Positions 35,255 through 44,003 of a DNA stretch of 64,000 bases are shown in pieces. The stretch comes from Kosakonia arachidis. GTDB lineage: Bacteria > Pseudomonadota > Gammaproteobacteria > Enterobacterales > Enterobacteriaceae. The DNA is taken from positions 372,001 to 436,000 of the forward strand of contig NZ_FPAU01000004.1 of assembly GCF_900116535.1 (NCBI RefSeq). The letters are read 5' to 3'. Position 1 is the first letter of the stretch. Each line of letters starts with the position of its first letter. The translations under genes and the position numbers were made by a program. The notes beneath the pieces are model-generated. The model made no database searches. It worked only from the letters and a program-made list of their open reading frames with translations, and had not been told where the DNA came from.

Positions 35255-36644
35255 AGCGACGGTTCTCCTGTAGCGGGGGCGTTGCCGCACTGTCGCGCTC
35301 CGCCAGCCACTGCTCAAGGGTGGTGGTGGTGAATTCCCCCGCCAACAATTGTGGGTGTTGCAGCAGCCATTGATGCAGCGGGGCGGTGGTTTTGATGCCA
35401 CGCAGTTCAAGCCCTCCCAGTGCCTGGCGGGCGCGGGCCAGCGCGTCGGCGCGATCGGTACCCCAGACAATCACCTTCGCCAGCAAGGAGTCATACCACG
35501 GGGGAACGCTGTAACCGCTGAAGACATGGCTGTCGACACGGATCCCTTCGCCACCCGGCCACACCACCGCGTCTATCCTGCCAGGGCAAGGGAAGAAGTT
35601 CTTGTCGGGATCTTCGGCGTTAATGCGCATTTCGCAAGCGCTGCCGCTCAGATGCACATCCGATTGCGCCAACGTTAGCGGTTCACCGTTGGCAATGCGT
35701 AACATCCACTGCACCAGATCGATACCCGTTACCATCTCGGTTACCGGGTGTTCCACCTGGATACGGGTATTCATCTCAATGAACCAGAACTCGCCGCGCG
35801 TTTCATCAAACAGGTATTCCAGCGTGCCTGCCCCGCGGTAGCGTAGGTGTCGCGCCAGTTGCACTGCGCTGTCGCAGAGCGCGGCCCGCTGGGCAGGACT
35901 CAGGGCAGGCGAGGGCGCTTCCTCAAATATTTTCTGCCGACGGCGCTGTAACGAGCACTCGCGGTCGAACAGGTGGATCACTCGCTCGCCATCACCGAGG
36001 ATCTGCACTTCAACATGGCGGGCGCGGGCGATAAAACGTTCGAGGTAGACTGCGCTGGAGCCAAAAGCGGCTTTCGATTCGCTCTGGGCAACGGGGAATT
36101 CCCGCGCCAGTGCCTCATCATTTTCTACCACGCGGATACCGCGACCACCGCCACCGGCTGCGGCTTTAATCAGGCAGGGATAACCGATCTGGCTGGCACG
36201 AACTTGCGCTGCCTGCACCGTTTCCAGCACCCTGGAGCCGGGAACGACTGGCACACCGGCTTCTGCTGCTGTGCGGCGGGCTGCGGCTTTATCGCCCATG
36301 ATGCGAATGGTTTGCGCGTCGGGGCCGACGAAAATATACCCGGCCTGTTCAACACGCTCGGCAAACTGGGCATTTTCCGACAGAAAACCGTAGCCAGGGT
36401 GGATCGCATTTGCACCGGTTTGCGCGGCGGCATCCAGCAAGGCATTAATGTTGAGATAACTGCGCGCGGCTGGCGCCGGGCCGATAATGCACACCTCATC
36501 GGCCAGTTTTGCCGCGAGGCTTTCACTGTCCGCCTCGCTGCATGCCGCCACCGTTGGGATCCCCAGCGCTTGCGCAGCACGAATAATACGCACCGCTATT
36601 TCCCCACGGTTGGCGACCAATAATTTTTTTATTTTCCCCGTCAT
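35244..36644 (-). CDS. Biotin carboxylase (AccC-like) of the pxp operon
   Basis: A 466-residue biotin carboxylase: LLVANRGEIAVRIIRAAQAL, HPGYGFLSENAQFAE, ATP-grasp loop IKAAAGGGGRGIRVV (about residues 159-173), FIARARHVEVQILGDG and the catalytic FIEMNTRIQVEHPVTEM. It carboxylates biotin with ATP and bicarbonate. It is not the housekeeping accC, whose partner is accB in an operon elsewhere; here it sits between a small biotin carrier and pxpB. GGAGG before ATG decides the start, eight codons inside the longest frame. Confidence 0.93.
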   Translation of the reverse strand: MTGKIKKLLVANRGEIAVRIIRAAQALGIPTVAACSEADSESLAAKLADEVCIIGPAPAARSYLNINALLDAAAQTGANAIHPGYGFLSENAQFAERVEQAGYIFVGPDAQTIRIMGDKAAARRTAAEAGVPVVPGSRVLETVQAAQVRASQIGYPCLIKAAAGGGGRGIRVVENDEALAREFPVAQSESKAAFGSSAVYLERFIARARHVEVQILGDGERVIHLFDRECSLQRRRQKIFEEAPSPALSPAQRAALCDSAVQLARHLRYRGAGTLEYLFDETRGEFWFIEMNTRIQVEHPVTEMVTGIDLVQWMLRIANGEPLTLAQSDVHLSGSACEMRINAEDPDKNFFPCPGRIDAVVWPGGEGIRVDSHVFSGYSVPPWYDSLLAKVIVWGTDRADALARARQALGGLELRGIKTTAPLHQWLLQHPQLLAGEFTTTTLEQWLAERDSAATPPLQENRRYGQ

Positions 36645-36660
36645 AAATCCTCCGCAGTGA

Positions 36661-36912
36661 TTATTCATTATCGTTTTTTATTATGGCTATCACCTGTCCG
36701 GGTTCGATGGCATCACCATTTTGTATGGTGATGGTTCTGATTATGCCGTGCGTCTCGGCGAATATTTCACTGAACTGCTTCATCACTTCAATTAAGCCAA
36801 TAATGGTATCGGGTTCGACTTTATCGCCCTCCTGCACAAAAGGTTCAGCCTCCGGTGAGGGTTGCCGGTAAAAAATACCCGGCAATGGCGAAATAATTTC
36901 AATATCAGACAT
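36661..36912 (-). CDS. Minimal biotin carboxyl carrier protein
   Basis: An 83-residue protein that is only the biotinyl domain. The biotin-accepting lysine is Lys45 in GLIEVMKQFSEI (EVMK rather than the EAMK of AccB), flanked by the symmetric half-strands ISPLPGIFYR and GDAIEPGQVIAIIK. It lacks the N-terminal AccB extension. It shuttles carboxybiotin between the carboxylase downstream and the PxpBC carboxyltransferase. GGAGAG ribosome site; 16 bp to the next gene. Confidence 0.9.
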   Translation of the reverse strand: MSDIEIISPLPGIFYRQPSPEAEPFVQEGDKVEPDTIIGLIEVMKQFSEIFAETHGIIRTITIQNGDAIEPGQVIAIIKNDNE

Positions 36913-36941
36913 CGTATTTCTCTCCAGATAAGCGGGAATGA

Positions 36942-37706
36942 TTAAACCATACCCGGTGAGCAGACATTTATACCTGCATTAATGAGCGCCATTTTTACCG
37001 AGCTGATAATTTCCAGTGCGCCGGGTGTATCACTGTGGATACAAATAGAATCGAAACGAATCGGGATGGTATTGCCGGTAACGGTTTTGACTTTCCCCTC
37101 CAGACAGGCCATTAACACTTTGTCGGTGATCGCCTGCACACTAAGACGCCCGGTACTGCGGGTGAAGACAATAAACCCTTGATCGTCATATTCTCTGTCG
37201 GCGTAAAACTCGGTGACTACCGGGTGTGCCAGCCGCTGCGCTGCCTGCCAGACGGCGGAACCCGCCATGCAGTAAAGATAAAGGCCGGCGTCAAGTTGAT
37301 GCAGGGCAGCAACAAAACATTGCGCTGCCGTTTCATCCCGTGCCAGGTGCATATATAACGCGCCGTGCGGTTTAATATGCTGCAATGGCAAGGAGTACAA
37401 GCGTGCGAATTCACGCAATGCTCCCAGTTGGTAAATAATATCGTTAACCAGTTCGTCCACCGGAATAGACAAATGGCGGCGACCAAATCCTTGTAAATCA
37501 TTAAATCCCGGATGTGCGCCAATGGCTACGCCATTTTTTCTGGCCGACTCGACGGTTTTTCGCATAATATTGGGATCGCCAGCGTGAAACCCGGTGGCAA
37601 TATTAGCGGAGCTGATTATCGTCATAAGTTCATTATCAACATCATCGCCAATTATCCATGAACCAAAACTTTCTCCTATATCGGAGTTGATATCGACCGT
37701 TTTCAT
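36942..37706 (-). CDS. pxpA: 5-oxoprolinase subunit A (LamB/YcsF family)
   Basis: A 254-residue PxpA: VDINSDIGESFGSW, SSANIATGFHAGDPNIMRKT, GAHPGFNDLQGFGRR and HIKPHGALYMH are family signatures, the deacetylase-like barrel that performs ring opening with PxpBC. First gene of the operon pxpA, BCCP, biotin carboxylase, pxpB, pxpC, permease, with short gaps or overlaps throughout. Expected substrate 5-oxoproline or another cyclic amide. Divergent from a LysR gene 150 bp away. Confidence 0.92.
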   Translation of the reverse strand: MKTVDINSDIGESFGSWIIGDDVDNELMTIISSANIATGFHAGDPNIMRKTVESARKNGVAIGAHPGFNDLQGFGRRHLSIPVDELVNDIIYQLGALREFARLYSLPLQHIKPHGALYMHLARDETAAQCFVAALHQLDAGLYLYCMAGSAVWQAAQRLAHPVVTEFYADREYDDQGFIVFTRSTGRLSVQAITDKVLMACLEGKVKTVTGNTIPIRFDSICIHSDTPGALEIISSVKMALINAGINVCSPGMV

Positions 37707-37791
37707 CATAATAATTTCTTATTCACGTTTTGGGGTGTTAATTCACTATATGAAGATTTATTTGTATCCGAAAAGTAGTATTTTTAGATAG

Positions 37792-37803
37792 TCTGATATC
37801 AGA
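37792..37803. promoter_or_regulatory. Palindrome between pxpA and its LysR gene
   Basis: TCTGATATCAGA, a perfect 12-bp palindrome in the divergent promoter region, a candidate operator for the LysR protein. Confidence 0.45.
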
Positions 37804-37859
37804 AAAACAGAACGCTCATCGGCCAACGTGTTTGCTTAAATAAAAAGAGGAGGGCAGAG

Positions 37860-38777
37860 ATGCTGACATTACGCCAGGTTCGTTATTTTGTTGCCACCGC
37901 CGAAATGGGGCAGATCTCGCTGGCGGCCGTGCATCTTAATATTTCGCAGTCGGCGGTCACCGGGGCGATTCAGGAACTGGAGCAGCTATTGGGCAAGAAG
38001 CTGTTTACCCGCTCGGTGCACGGCATGATGCTGACCGACTACGGGAACCATTTTCTTAACCATGCCTATACCGTGTTACAGACAGTGGATAATGCTGTGC
38101 GCAGTATGCCGGTTAATGACACGGGCGCGCGAGGCACGCTGCGCCTGGCGGCAAGTTACACGGTGCTTGGCTATTTTCTGCCGTTCCATCTGCAACGGCT
38201 GGCGCAGGACTACCCGCACATTGATATCCAGTTGTTTGAGTATGAGCGACAGGATATTGAACAAGGATTGGTTGACCAGACGTTGGATATGGCGCTGGTG
38301 CTGACTGGCAATTTACGCCATCAATCGATTTATGCCGAAACCCTGTTTAATTCTACGCGCCGCTTGTGGCTGCCATCGCGGCATCCATTATGTGAAAAAT
38401 CGCACGTGACGCTGGAGGATGTGGCCGGGGAACCTTTCATTATGCTCACGGTGGATGAAGCCGCAGAGAGTGCCATGCGCTACTGGGAAGAGGCCGGCGC
38501 CAGCCCCAGCGTTATCCTGCGCACCAGTTCGGTCGAGGCGGTGCGCAGCATGGTGGCTAATGGTTCGGGGATCGCCATCTTATCGGACCTGGTTTATCGC
38601 CCATGGTCGCTGGAAGGGCGGCGCATCGAGACCCGTTCGCTGGTTAACCATGTGCACCCGATGAGCGTCGGTCTGGCATGGCGTCATGACGCCCACTTCA
38701 CCCCGGCGATGGCGGCGCTGCGCGAGTATTTCCGCAGCGCATTCGTGACGCAGCAAATCAATATGGTGCGACGTTAA
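37860..38777 (+). CDS. LysR-family regulator of the pxp operon
   Basis: A 305-residue LysR regulator: MLTLRQVRYFVATAEMGQIS and SAVTGAIQELEQLLGKKLF form the HTH, with an effector domain containing LRLAASYTVLGYFLPFHLQR. GGAGGGCAGAG precedes the start. It is divergent from the six-gene pxp/carboxylase operon, with a perfect palindrome in the shared 150 bp, and is the obvious candidate for substrate-responsive control. Confidence 0.9.
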   Translation: MLTLRQVRYFVATAEMGQISLAAVHLNISQSAVTGAIQELEQLLGKKLFTRSVHGMMLTDYGNHFLNHAYTVLQTVDNAVRSMPVNDTGARGTLRLAASYTVLGYFLPFHLQRLAQDYPHIDIQLFEYERQDIEQGLVDQTLDMALVLTGNLRHQSIYAETLFNSTRRLWLPSRHPLCEKSHVTLEDVAGEPFIMLTVDEAAESAMRYWEEAGASPSVILRTSSVEAVRSMVANGSGIAILSDLVYRPWSLEGRRIETRSLVNHVHPMSVGLAWRHDAHFTPAMAALREYFRSAFVTQQINMVRR

Positions 38778-39101
38778 CACCGCTCCGCGCCCTGTGTGCG
38801 TCATCTTTTCCTCTTTAATAACCAAAAATTTTGGTATTTGAGACACGGACAAGGCTGGAGTGCCCCGAGCTTGTAGACAAATCTACCCTCTACGGCCCGA
38901 GACACTTTCCCGGTCATTTTTAAATCTATTTGTTGCTTCTCAAATTGAGCATAGTTAATAACATAACTCTGAGCGATAGAGCATAATCAGGGTGATTTGG
39001 CGAGTTGAGTACCGCCACTATATCTGAGCCAGGGCGGACCGAATGTGTATTTATTAACAGTGCATAGCGACACGCTGCCGAGAAGACACGTCGAACAACG
39101 A
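38778..39101. other. Intergenic debris with an SDR gene 5' fragment
   Basis: About 320 bp. Reading leftward from 38980 to 38901 the sequence parallels the promoter and first codons of the SDR gene at 60449: AATAAC and CTCAAATT are kept, the start codon is ATA instead of ATG, and DLKMTGKV is still readable before the frame is lost. It is a short, dead duplicate. Confidence 0.5.
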
Positions 39102-39938
39102 TCAGAAGCTATATGTCACTTTCAGGCTTCCTGTGGGCGATGTTTTCCGTTGCACAATTGAGCTATTGCGCGCATCACCAGTCAACTGCGTAAAACCTGC
39201 TGCGGCATCTACGCTCCAGTCCTGGTTGATCTTGTGCGTCCAGTCCATATTCAGGGAATAGGCATAAATTCCAGACTTGGCATCATATCGAGTAAACCCT
39301 GATGCGGCCGATTGTGATGCACTTACCCCGTAGTAAGTCTGCATGTACTTGCTGGTCCCCCAACTGCTGGCCAGTGCCAGCGTCACAGAATTTTTCGATG
39401 AGGTATAGAGTGGACTGACAATGCTGAAATGCAGGGCTTCACCATTGCTTCGCTGAGACATCGGCACCTCAGCCTGCAATTGTAAATTAAGCCAGTCGGT
39501 CACCTTGTATCCCAGGCTAAGCACACCGATAGCTGAGCCTTTAACGTCACCCATACCTCGCAGATAGTCGCTACCGTAGCTGAGCGAGTTGCTGTCCACG
39601 TCACGATCCTTTCTGCCTGCGCGATAACTCAGCGCAGTGCTGTAATCAAATTTGCCGATGTTGTTACCGTAACCGATACCACGCGTGGTACTGACGAAGA
39701 AACCATTTACCATAGCGTAATCAATCACCAGGGCCGTAGTGACGCGGTTTTCATCCGAACCAGAATAAAGTGGCGCAACATCCACACCTCCCCCCAGAGT
39801 CAACTCGTTGCCCTGTTTCTGTTCTGCTGCCAGTATTGGGGTGGACAGTAATGCCAGGACAACTCCCGACAACATTTTTTTTGGGGTACGGCCCGAGAGT
39901 GAATGGAGGAACTTATGGCTCAGTTCGATCTTTCTCAT
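39102..39938 (-). CDS. MipA/OmpV family outer-membrane protein
   Basis: A 278-residue beta-barrel protein. A signal peptide (MLSGVVLALLSTPILAAEQ) follows an unusually long, basic first 21 residues. The mature part is rich in alternating hydrophobic strands and aromatic residues: NELTLGGGVDVAPLYSGSDE, KFDYSTALSYRAGRKDRD, ending LKVTYSF with the terminal Phe required for barrel assembly. MipA/OmpV proteins are outer-membrane channels or scaffolds, often controlled by a neighbouring two-component system, as is the arrangement here. Confidence 0.88.
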   Translation of the reverse strand: MRKIELSHKFLHSLSGRTPKKMLSGVVLALLSTPILAAEQKQGNELTLGGGVDVAPLYSGSDENRVTTALVIDYAMVNGFFVSTTRGIGYGNNIGKFDYSTALSYRAGRKDRDVDSNSLSYGSDYLRGMGDVKGSAIGVLSLGYKVTDWLNLQLQAEVPMSQRSNGEALHFSIVSPLYTSSKNSVTLALASSWGTSKYMQTYYGVSASQSAASGFTRYDAKSGIYAYSLNMDWTHKINQDWSVDAAAGFTQLTGDARNSSIVQRKTSPTGSLKVTYSF

Positions 39939-40039
39939 TAAGGAAATCCTTGTGGGTTTAACTGACTACGATACAAGCGGTTTTAAATGCCAGAACGCTC
40001 AGTTTGAATGCTCACCCTGAAGTTCCCATGAGCCAAAAA

Positions 40040-40057
40040 TGAAGAAATACTGAAGTA
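40040..40057. promoter_or_regulatory. Direct-repeat response-regulator box, mipA side
   Basis: TGAAGAA-ATAC-TGAAGTA: two heptamers 11 bp apart (40040-40046, 40051-40057), one helical turn, as bound by OmpR-family dimers. It is the inverse of the box at 40101. Confidence 0.55.
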
Positions 40058-40100
40058 AGTACGGGTGCTGCAAACCTAATAGATTTCCTGATACCGTTTT

Positions 40101-40118
40101 TTCTTCAGACGTTCTTCA
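40101..40118. promoter_or_regulatory. Direct-repeat response-regulator box, two-component side
   Basis: TTCTTCA-GACG-TTCTTCA: two identical heptamers 11 bp apart, 25-42 bp before the regulator start. Complementary in orientation to the box at 40040. Confidence 0.6.
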
Positions 40119-40142
40119 TTCACTGTTGATAAAGTCACTATT

Positions 40143-40820
40143 GTGAAAATTCTCCTAATCGAAGACGACATCGATCTTGGCAATGGCGTACGTATTGCCC
40201 TTGCAGATCAAGGATTAGATGTCATATGGGTTCGCCGTAAAGTGGATGCGCTGCATCAACTCGATGTCTGCGTGCCAGAACTTGTATTGCTCGACCTCGG
40301 CCTGCCCGACGGTGATGGCATGAGCCTGATGGCACTTTTGCGTCAGCAGTTCAAGGGGATCCCCGTCATCATCCTTACTGCACGAGGCACTCTGCAAGAT
40401 CGTCTGACGGGATTGGATGCCGGTGCAGACGACTATCTCGTCAAACCTTTTGTTCTCGCTGAGTTGTTGGCCAGGGTGAGAGCACTTGTGCGGCGGAGTT
40501 ATGGTTTTCAGAATGAGGTGATAGAAATTCGCGGATTATCTCTTCATGTGCCGACTCGACGCGTGACAGTGAGTGCACGTAATGTTGATTTGACGGCAAG
40601 TGAATACGCGTTGCTTGAAACGTTAATGCTGCGCGCTGACCGCGTGCTCACACGAAGGTTTCTGGAAGAAAGGATCTTCGGTGCAAAAGAAAATATGAGC
40701 AATCCTCTCGATGTGCATATGGGAAATTTGCGTCGCAAAATCGGTGAGGGCTATGTGCGAACGGTGAGGGGCGTAGGGTATGTTATTGATACCTTACCGA
40801 TTCAGAAGGGGGCAGGTTGA
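40143..40820 (+). CDS. OmpR-family response regulator
   Basis: A 225-residue regulator starting at GTG. The receiver has the acidic pocket IEDD, phosphorylation site Asp51 in LLDLGLP and Lys101 in DYLVKPF. The C-terminal winged helix (TASEYALLETLMLRADRVLT, VDVHMGNLRRKI-type segment LDVHMGNLRRKIG) is of QseB/PmrA type. It overlaps the sensor gene by one base. Divergent from mipA; paired 11-bp-spaced direct repeats in the shared region are its likely sites. Confidence 0.92.
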   Translation: MKILLIEDDIDLGNGVRIALADQGLDVIWVRRKVDALHQLDVCVPELVLLDLGLPDGDGMSLMALLRQQFKGIPVIILTARGTLQDRLTGLDAGADDYLVKPFVLAELLARVRALVRRSYGFQNEVIEIRGLSLHVPTRRVTVSARNVDLTASEYALLETLMLRADRVLTRRFLEERIFGAKENMSNPLDVHMGNLRRKIGEGYVRTVRGVGYVIDTLPIQKGAG

Positions 40821-42208
40821 TGCAGAATTTTTGGCACCACCTGAGAACGCCAACGCTCGTACGGCGAATTATGATCGCCCAGATGCTATTGCTGACACTG
40901 CTTTGGTGTCTTTTTCTGACCTACATTTTGTGGGAGAACTTGCGTAGCCCCCCTATGCTATCGGGCAGCAATACTTACGAAACCATTCTGACATTGGTTG
41001 ATCGTTTGGGTGATCGTCCGCAGGATCTCACCGAGATACTGGAAAAATTCAGCACGGCGTTGCGGGAAGGTTATGGAGGCGGTGAAGATCCTGAACTGTC
41101 AATCAGCCTAATTGTTCGGAAGAATAAAGAGATAATTTATTCATCTGATGGCGCTCCGGTAGGAGTGAAAAACACCAAGTATGGGACAATTCAGAATATT
41201 CAGAGTAAGGGTCGCACCTGGACTAGCCGTACTCTGAAGTCTGGGAGTTCGGACACAGAGGTGACACTGCTCACTCCTGCTGGAGGCTGGAACTTCTTCA
41301 TATACCTGAACTCGCGCGGATACTACATATTACCGCTGCTGGTATGCATTCCCTTTCTTTTGTTTCCTGCGTGGCTGTCAATCCGCATTGCAATGCGTCC
41401 CTGGAACAAGGTGGCAAATGAAGTTTCCTTACGAACACCAGAAGATATATCTCCCTTAAAAGCAGTGCCAAAGCACAAGGAGCTTCGCCAAATAGTGGAC
41501 GCGATTAATATATTCCTTGCCAGGGTACGAGAAAGCACGGAAAGGGAACGGACTTTCATTGCAGATGCCGCTCACGAGTTGCGTACTCCGCTGGCTGCAA
41601 TGCGAGTCAATGTTGAAGCTTTGCAGTCCTATGTAAGCAACGTTAGCCAACAGGAATTGCTTGCAGGGATTATTCGTAGCAATAGCCGTGCTGCTCGTCT
41701 CGTCAATCAGTTGCTGCTGCTGATGCACAGTGAAGCGCGCATTCACACTGTCATGGAGCCTGTGCCGCTGACGACGCTTATACAAGAGCGAATGGCTGAG
41801 TTGGCACCGCTAGCTGCTGAGAGCCGAATTGAGCTTGAATTCTACTCTCATGATGAAGTCTGGATTACAGGTGTCAGGGAACGCCTGATGTCGCTGATCG
41901 ACAACTTAATTGAAAATGCTGTGAAGTACAGTCCTGAAGGCGGGCGGGTTGAAGTACAGGTACGATCGTTAGATAAATCCACGCAATTGCGTATATCAGA
42001 TGCAGGGCCCGGCATCATGGTTGAATTGAGGGAACGGGTGTTCGACAGATTTTTCCGTGATCCCAATCAGATACAAAGCGGGAGTGGATTGGGGCTGGCA
42101 ATAGTCAAAGCGGTTGCGCAACAACACAACAGCAGTGTTTTCCTAAGTACGTCTGCAGAAGGTGGGCTCATGGTTATTGTTGACTTCCCAAAGCACAATT
42201 CCGTCTGA
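40820..42208 (+). CDS. Sensor histidine kinase
   Basis: A 462-residue kinase: membrane helices near 18-40 and 168-190, a periplasmic domain between them (about 41-167), HAMP-like linker, dimerization domain with His252 in ADAAHELRTPLAAM, and the ATPase domain with N box IDNLIENAVKYSPEGG, G1 DAGPGI and G2 GSGLGLAIVKA. QseC/PmrB-like organization. Forms the partner of the preceding regulator; signal unknown. Its gene is followed 50 bp later by a lipoprotein gene, perhaps a target or signal partner. Confidence 0.92.
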   Translation: MQNFWHHLRTPTLVRRIMIAQMLLLTLLWCLFLTYILWENLRSPPMLSGSNTYETILTLVDRLGDRPQDLTEILEKFSTALREGYGGGEDPELSISLIVRKNKEIIYSSDGAPVGVKNTKYGTIQNIQSKGRTWTSRTLKSGSSDTEVTLLTPAGGWNFFIYLNSRGYYILPLLVCIPFLLFPAWLSIRIAMRPWNKVANEVSLRTPEDISPLKAVPKHKELRQIVDAINIFLARVRESTERERTFIADAAHELRTPLAAMRVNVEALQSYVSNVSQQELLAGIIRSNSRAARLVNQLLLLMHSEARIHTVMEPVPLTTLIQERMAELAPLAAESRIELEFYSHDEVWITGVRERLMSLIDNLIENAVKYSPEGGRVEVQVRSLDKSTQLRISDAGPGIMVELRERVFDRFFRDPNQIQSGSGLGLAIVKAVAQQHNSSVFLSTSAEGGLMVIVDFPKHNSV

Positions 42209-42258
42209 GAGAAAGCACAAATTTGGTCCCCACCTTGCGTAGGATATTTACCAGAATA

Positions 42259-42696
42259 ATGGAGAATAAATTGAAATATTTGGCCCTGGCTACAATATTA
42301 TTTTCTATATCACTTAGCGGATGTGCCATAACCGTCAGCGATTTAAAAAACAGCAAATCATCCTTAGACGGCAGCTTCATTAGCAAGACGGGGTCTTCCG
42401 ATACTTATCGAACCCTAAGGCACATGGCAAGGCAGTGCCTGGAATATGAGGCATATTCAGGAAATCCGGTCATCGTCTTAAGCGAGTTTGACGGTGAGCG
42501 TAAAGAAGGTGAGATCACTCAAAAGCTTCTTTCAGAAGGACTGTTGATCAACAACACGCTAATTGAGATAGAAAGTCATGATGGTGACAAAGCTATGATA
42601 AGCCTCTACACAACCAAGAATATCTTGAGTGCGGGCATCAGGTCGCCAAATATGCGTGATATCAAACGCTGGGCTGATGGTGATAGAACTTGCTAA
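42259..42696 (+). CDS. Lipoprotein downstream of the two-component system
   Basis: A 145-residue protein with a lipoprotein signal: KLKYLALATILFSISLSGCA, lipobox LSGC. The mature part has a conserved-looking block YRTLRHMARQCLEYEAYSGN and two later segments, with four cysteines overall. No family is recognized. The gene follows the sensor kinase by 50 bp on the same strand, so it may be in its operon and act in the cell envelope. Start choice between ATG 42259 and TTG 42271 is open. Confidence 0.68.
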   Translation: MENKLKYLALATILFSISLSGCAITVSDLKNSKSSLDGSFISKTGSSDTYRTLRHMARQCLEYEAYSGNPVIVLSEFDGERKEGEITQKLLSEGLLINNTLIEIESHDGDKAMISLYTTKNILSAGIRSPNMRDIKRWADGDRTC

Positions 42697-42794
42697 CCCG
42701 CTAACCAAGCTTCAACAGAGTACAGTTATCCGGTGAACCGGCGGATGTTTTTTTCTGCGATACGTTGATGGGCGGATTGTATTCTGCACGAGAA
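42697..42794. other. Intergenic region left of the integrase remnant
   Basis: About 100 bp with a possible small hairpin (ATCCGGTGAACCGGCGGAT near 42728-42746). Forms the left edge of the island remnant. Confidence 0.35.
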
Positions 42795-42886
42795 GATTAA
42801 CTAAAAGGTACAGGCCGTTTGAATCGAAACTTTAAAGGGGTTTGCGGATGGCTTAATTTGCGCATTTTTGAGTCGTTAAGAGACAT
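42795..42886 (-). pseudogene. Integrase 5' fragment (left copy)
   Basis: Read leftward from the ATG at 42886: MSLNDSKMRKLSHP, then the frame is lost. It matches the start of the P4/HPI-type integrase remnant at 55070 (MSLNDSKIRNLKPSAKPYK). The similarity spans 42795-42976, including the upstream leader with AATGCATCGGG, against 54977-55160. It marks a former or partial island boundary. Confidence 0.75.
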
Positions 42887-43070
42887 TTGGAGGGGATTCC
42901 GTCATCGAACCCACTCGATCCCAAATCTAACCACCAAATTCTCCCGGAGCAAAGGGATAACTGAAAATGCATCGGGCCTATTCAATAGCCACTCCATCGT
43001 CACTCCATATTAGCGGCAATATAAATCAATAAATCCTCTGCAGAATGTTCATTATCCGCAGGAGGAAAAA

Positions 43071-44003
43071 ATGAACAGATTTAAATATTTCATGAAATAC
43101 ACCGAATATCTGGGTCGAAAACTTTTAACCTTTATGGTTCAGGACCAACAATTTCACAGCAAAAGATTAAAAAGGCTCTCTGGCAGAACCCCCGATCTGG
43201 TTAATCCGGTGACGCTGAGCGAAAAAATATGCTACCGAATAATGTATGACCATAACCCGCTTTACACGCGACTGGCTGATAAACTGGCGGTACGTAATTA
43301 TGTTTCTGCGCGTACGCAAAGAGTACAATTACCCACGTTACTTTGCGTCTATAACAACGTGCAAAGTATCGATTTCAGCCAATTACCGGACAAATTTGTG
43401 CTGAAGTGTAATCACGACAGCGGTAGCGCAGTAATATGCACCGATAAGGATAAACTCAATATTCCACGCGCGTTGCAAAAGCTGGATTTTGCCCTGCGCA
43501 AAAATATGTATTACACCACCCGTGAATGGCAGTATAAAAATATCAAACCGCTTATATTGTGCGAAAAATACATTGATTTATTTTCCGAAAGAGACAAGAG
43601 TCAAACGCCTGAAATGCTGAGAATACATTGTTTTCATGGCATCGCGGGTTTTATCGAAGCGGATTTTACCGATGTTTCCGGTCATAGTTTTATTAATGTC
43701 TACAATCGGTGCTGGAAATTGCAGCCCTTTCAGATGGAATATCCCAATACGCCCGGGGTAATCCCCGAGCCGGAATTATTGCACAAAGCGATAACCGCTG
43801 CGCAGGAAGTCTCCTCCGGGATCGATTATTGCCGAATTGATCTTATGCTGCAGCGTGATGTCATTTATTTCAGTGAAATCACCCTCAGCCCCCGGCGCGG
43901 CAAGTTACAAATATCACCGTCAGAGTGGGATATCCGGCTGGGTGAGATGTGGAAAATGACCGCGAGACAAACCAACCCGCACTTGCATACACAGAAAGCG
44001 TAA
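43071..44003 (+). CDS. TupA-like ATP-grasp family protein
   Basis: A 310-residue protein. The block PVTLSEKICYRIMYDHNPLY, LADKLAVRNYVSAR and FVLKCNHDSGSAVICTD is characteristic of the ATP-grasp TupA family, named after a teichuronopeptide enzyme and common in polysaccharide and glycan clusters, where it joins amino acids or similar groups to sugars. ISEITL-type metal/ATP residues occur as YFSEITLSPRRGKL. No glycan genes are adjacent, so it is an orphan. AGGAGG precedes the start. Its stop codon abuts the stop of the convergent kinase gene with no gap. Confidence 0.8.
   Translation: MNRFKYFMKYTEYLGRKLLTFMVQDQQFHSKRLKRLSGRTPDLVNPVTLSEKICYRIMYDHNPLYTRLADKLAVRNYVSARTQRVQLPTLLCVYNNVQSIDFSQLPDKFVLKCNHDSGSAVICTDKDKLNIPRALQKLDFALRKNMYYTTREWQYKNIKPLILCEKYIDLFSERDKSQTPEMLRIHCFHGIAGFIEADFTDVSGHSFINVYNRCWKLQPFQMEYPNTPGVIPEPELLHKAITAAQEVSSGIDYCRIDLMLQRDVIYFSEITLSPRRGKLQISPSEWDIRLGEMWKMTARQTNPHLHTQKA

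Noticed and set aside
35255..35470. N-terminal extension of pxpB
   Set aside because: The extension overlaps the biotin carboxylase reading frame and has low-complexity Arg/Pro content; the ribosome site supports the start at 35254.
35973..36623. A 216-codon rightward open frame
   Set aside because: Antisense to the biotin carboxylase, whose motifs are complete on the other strand.
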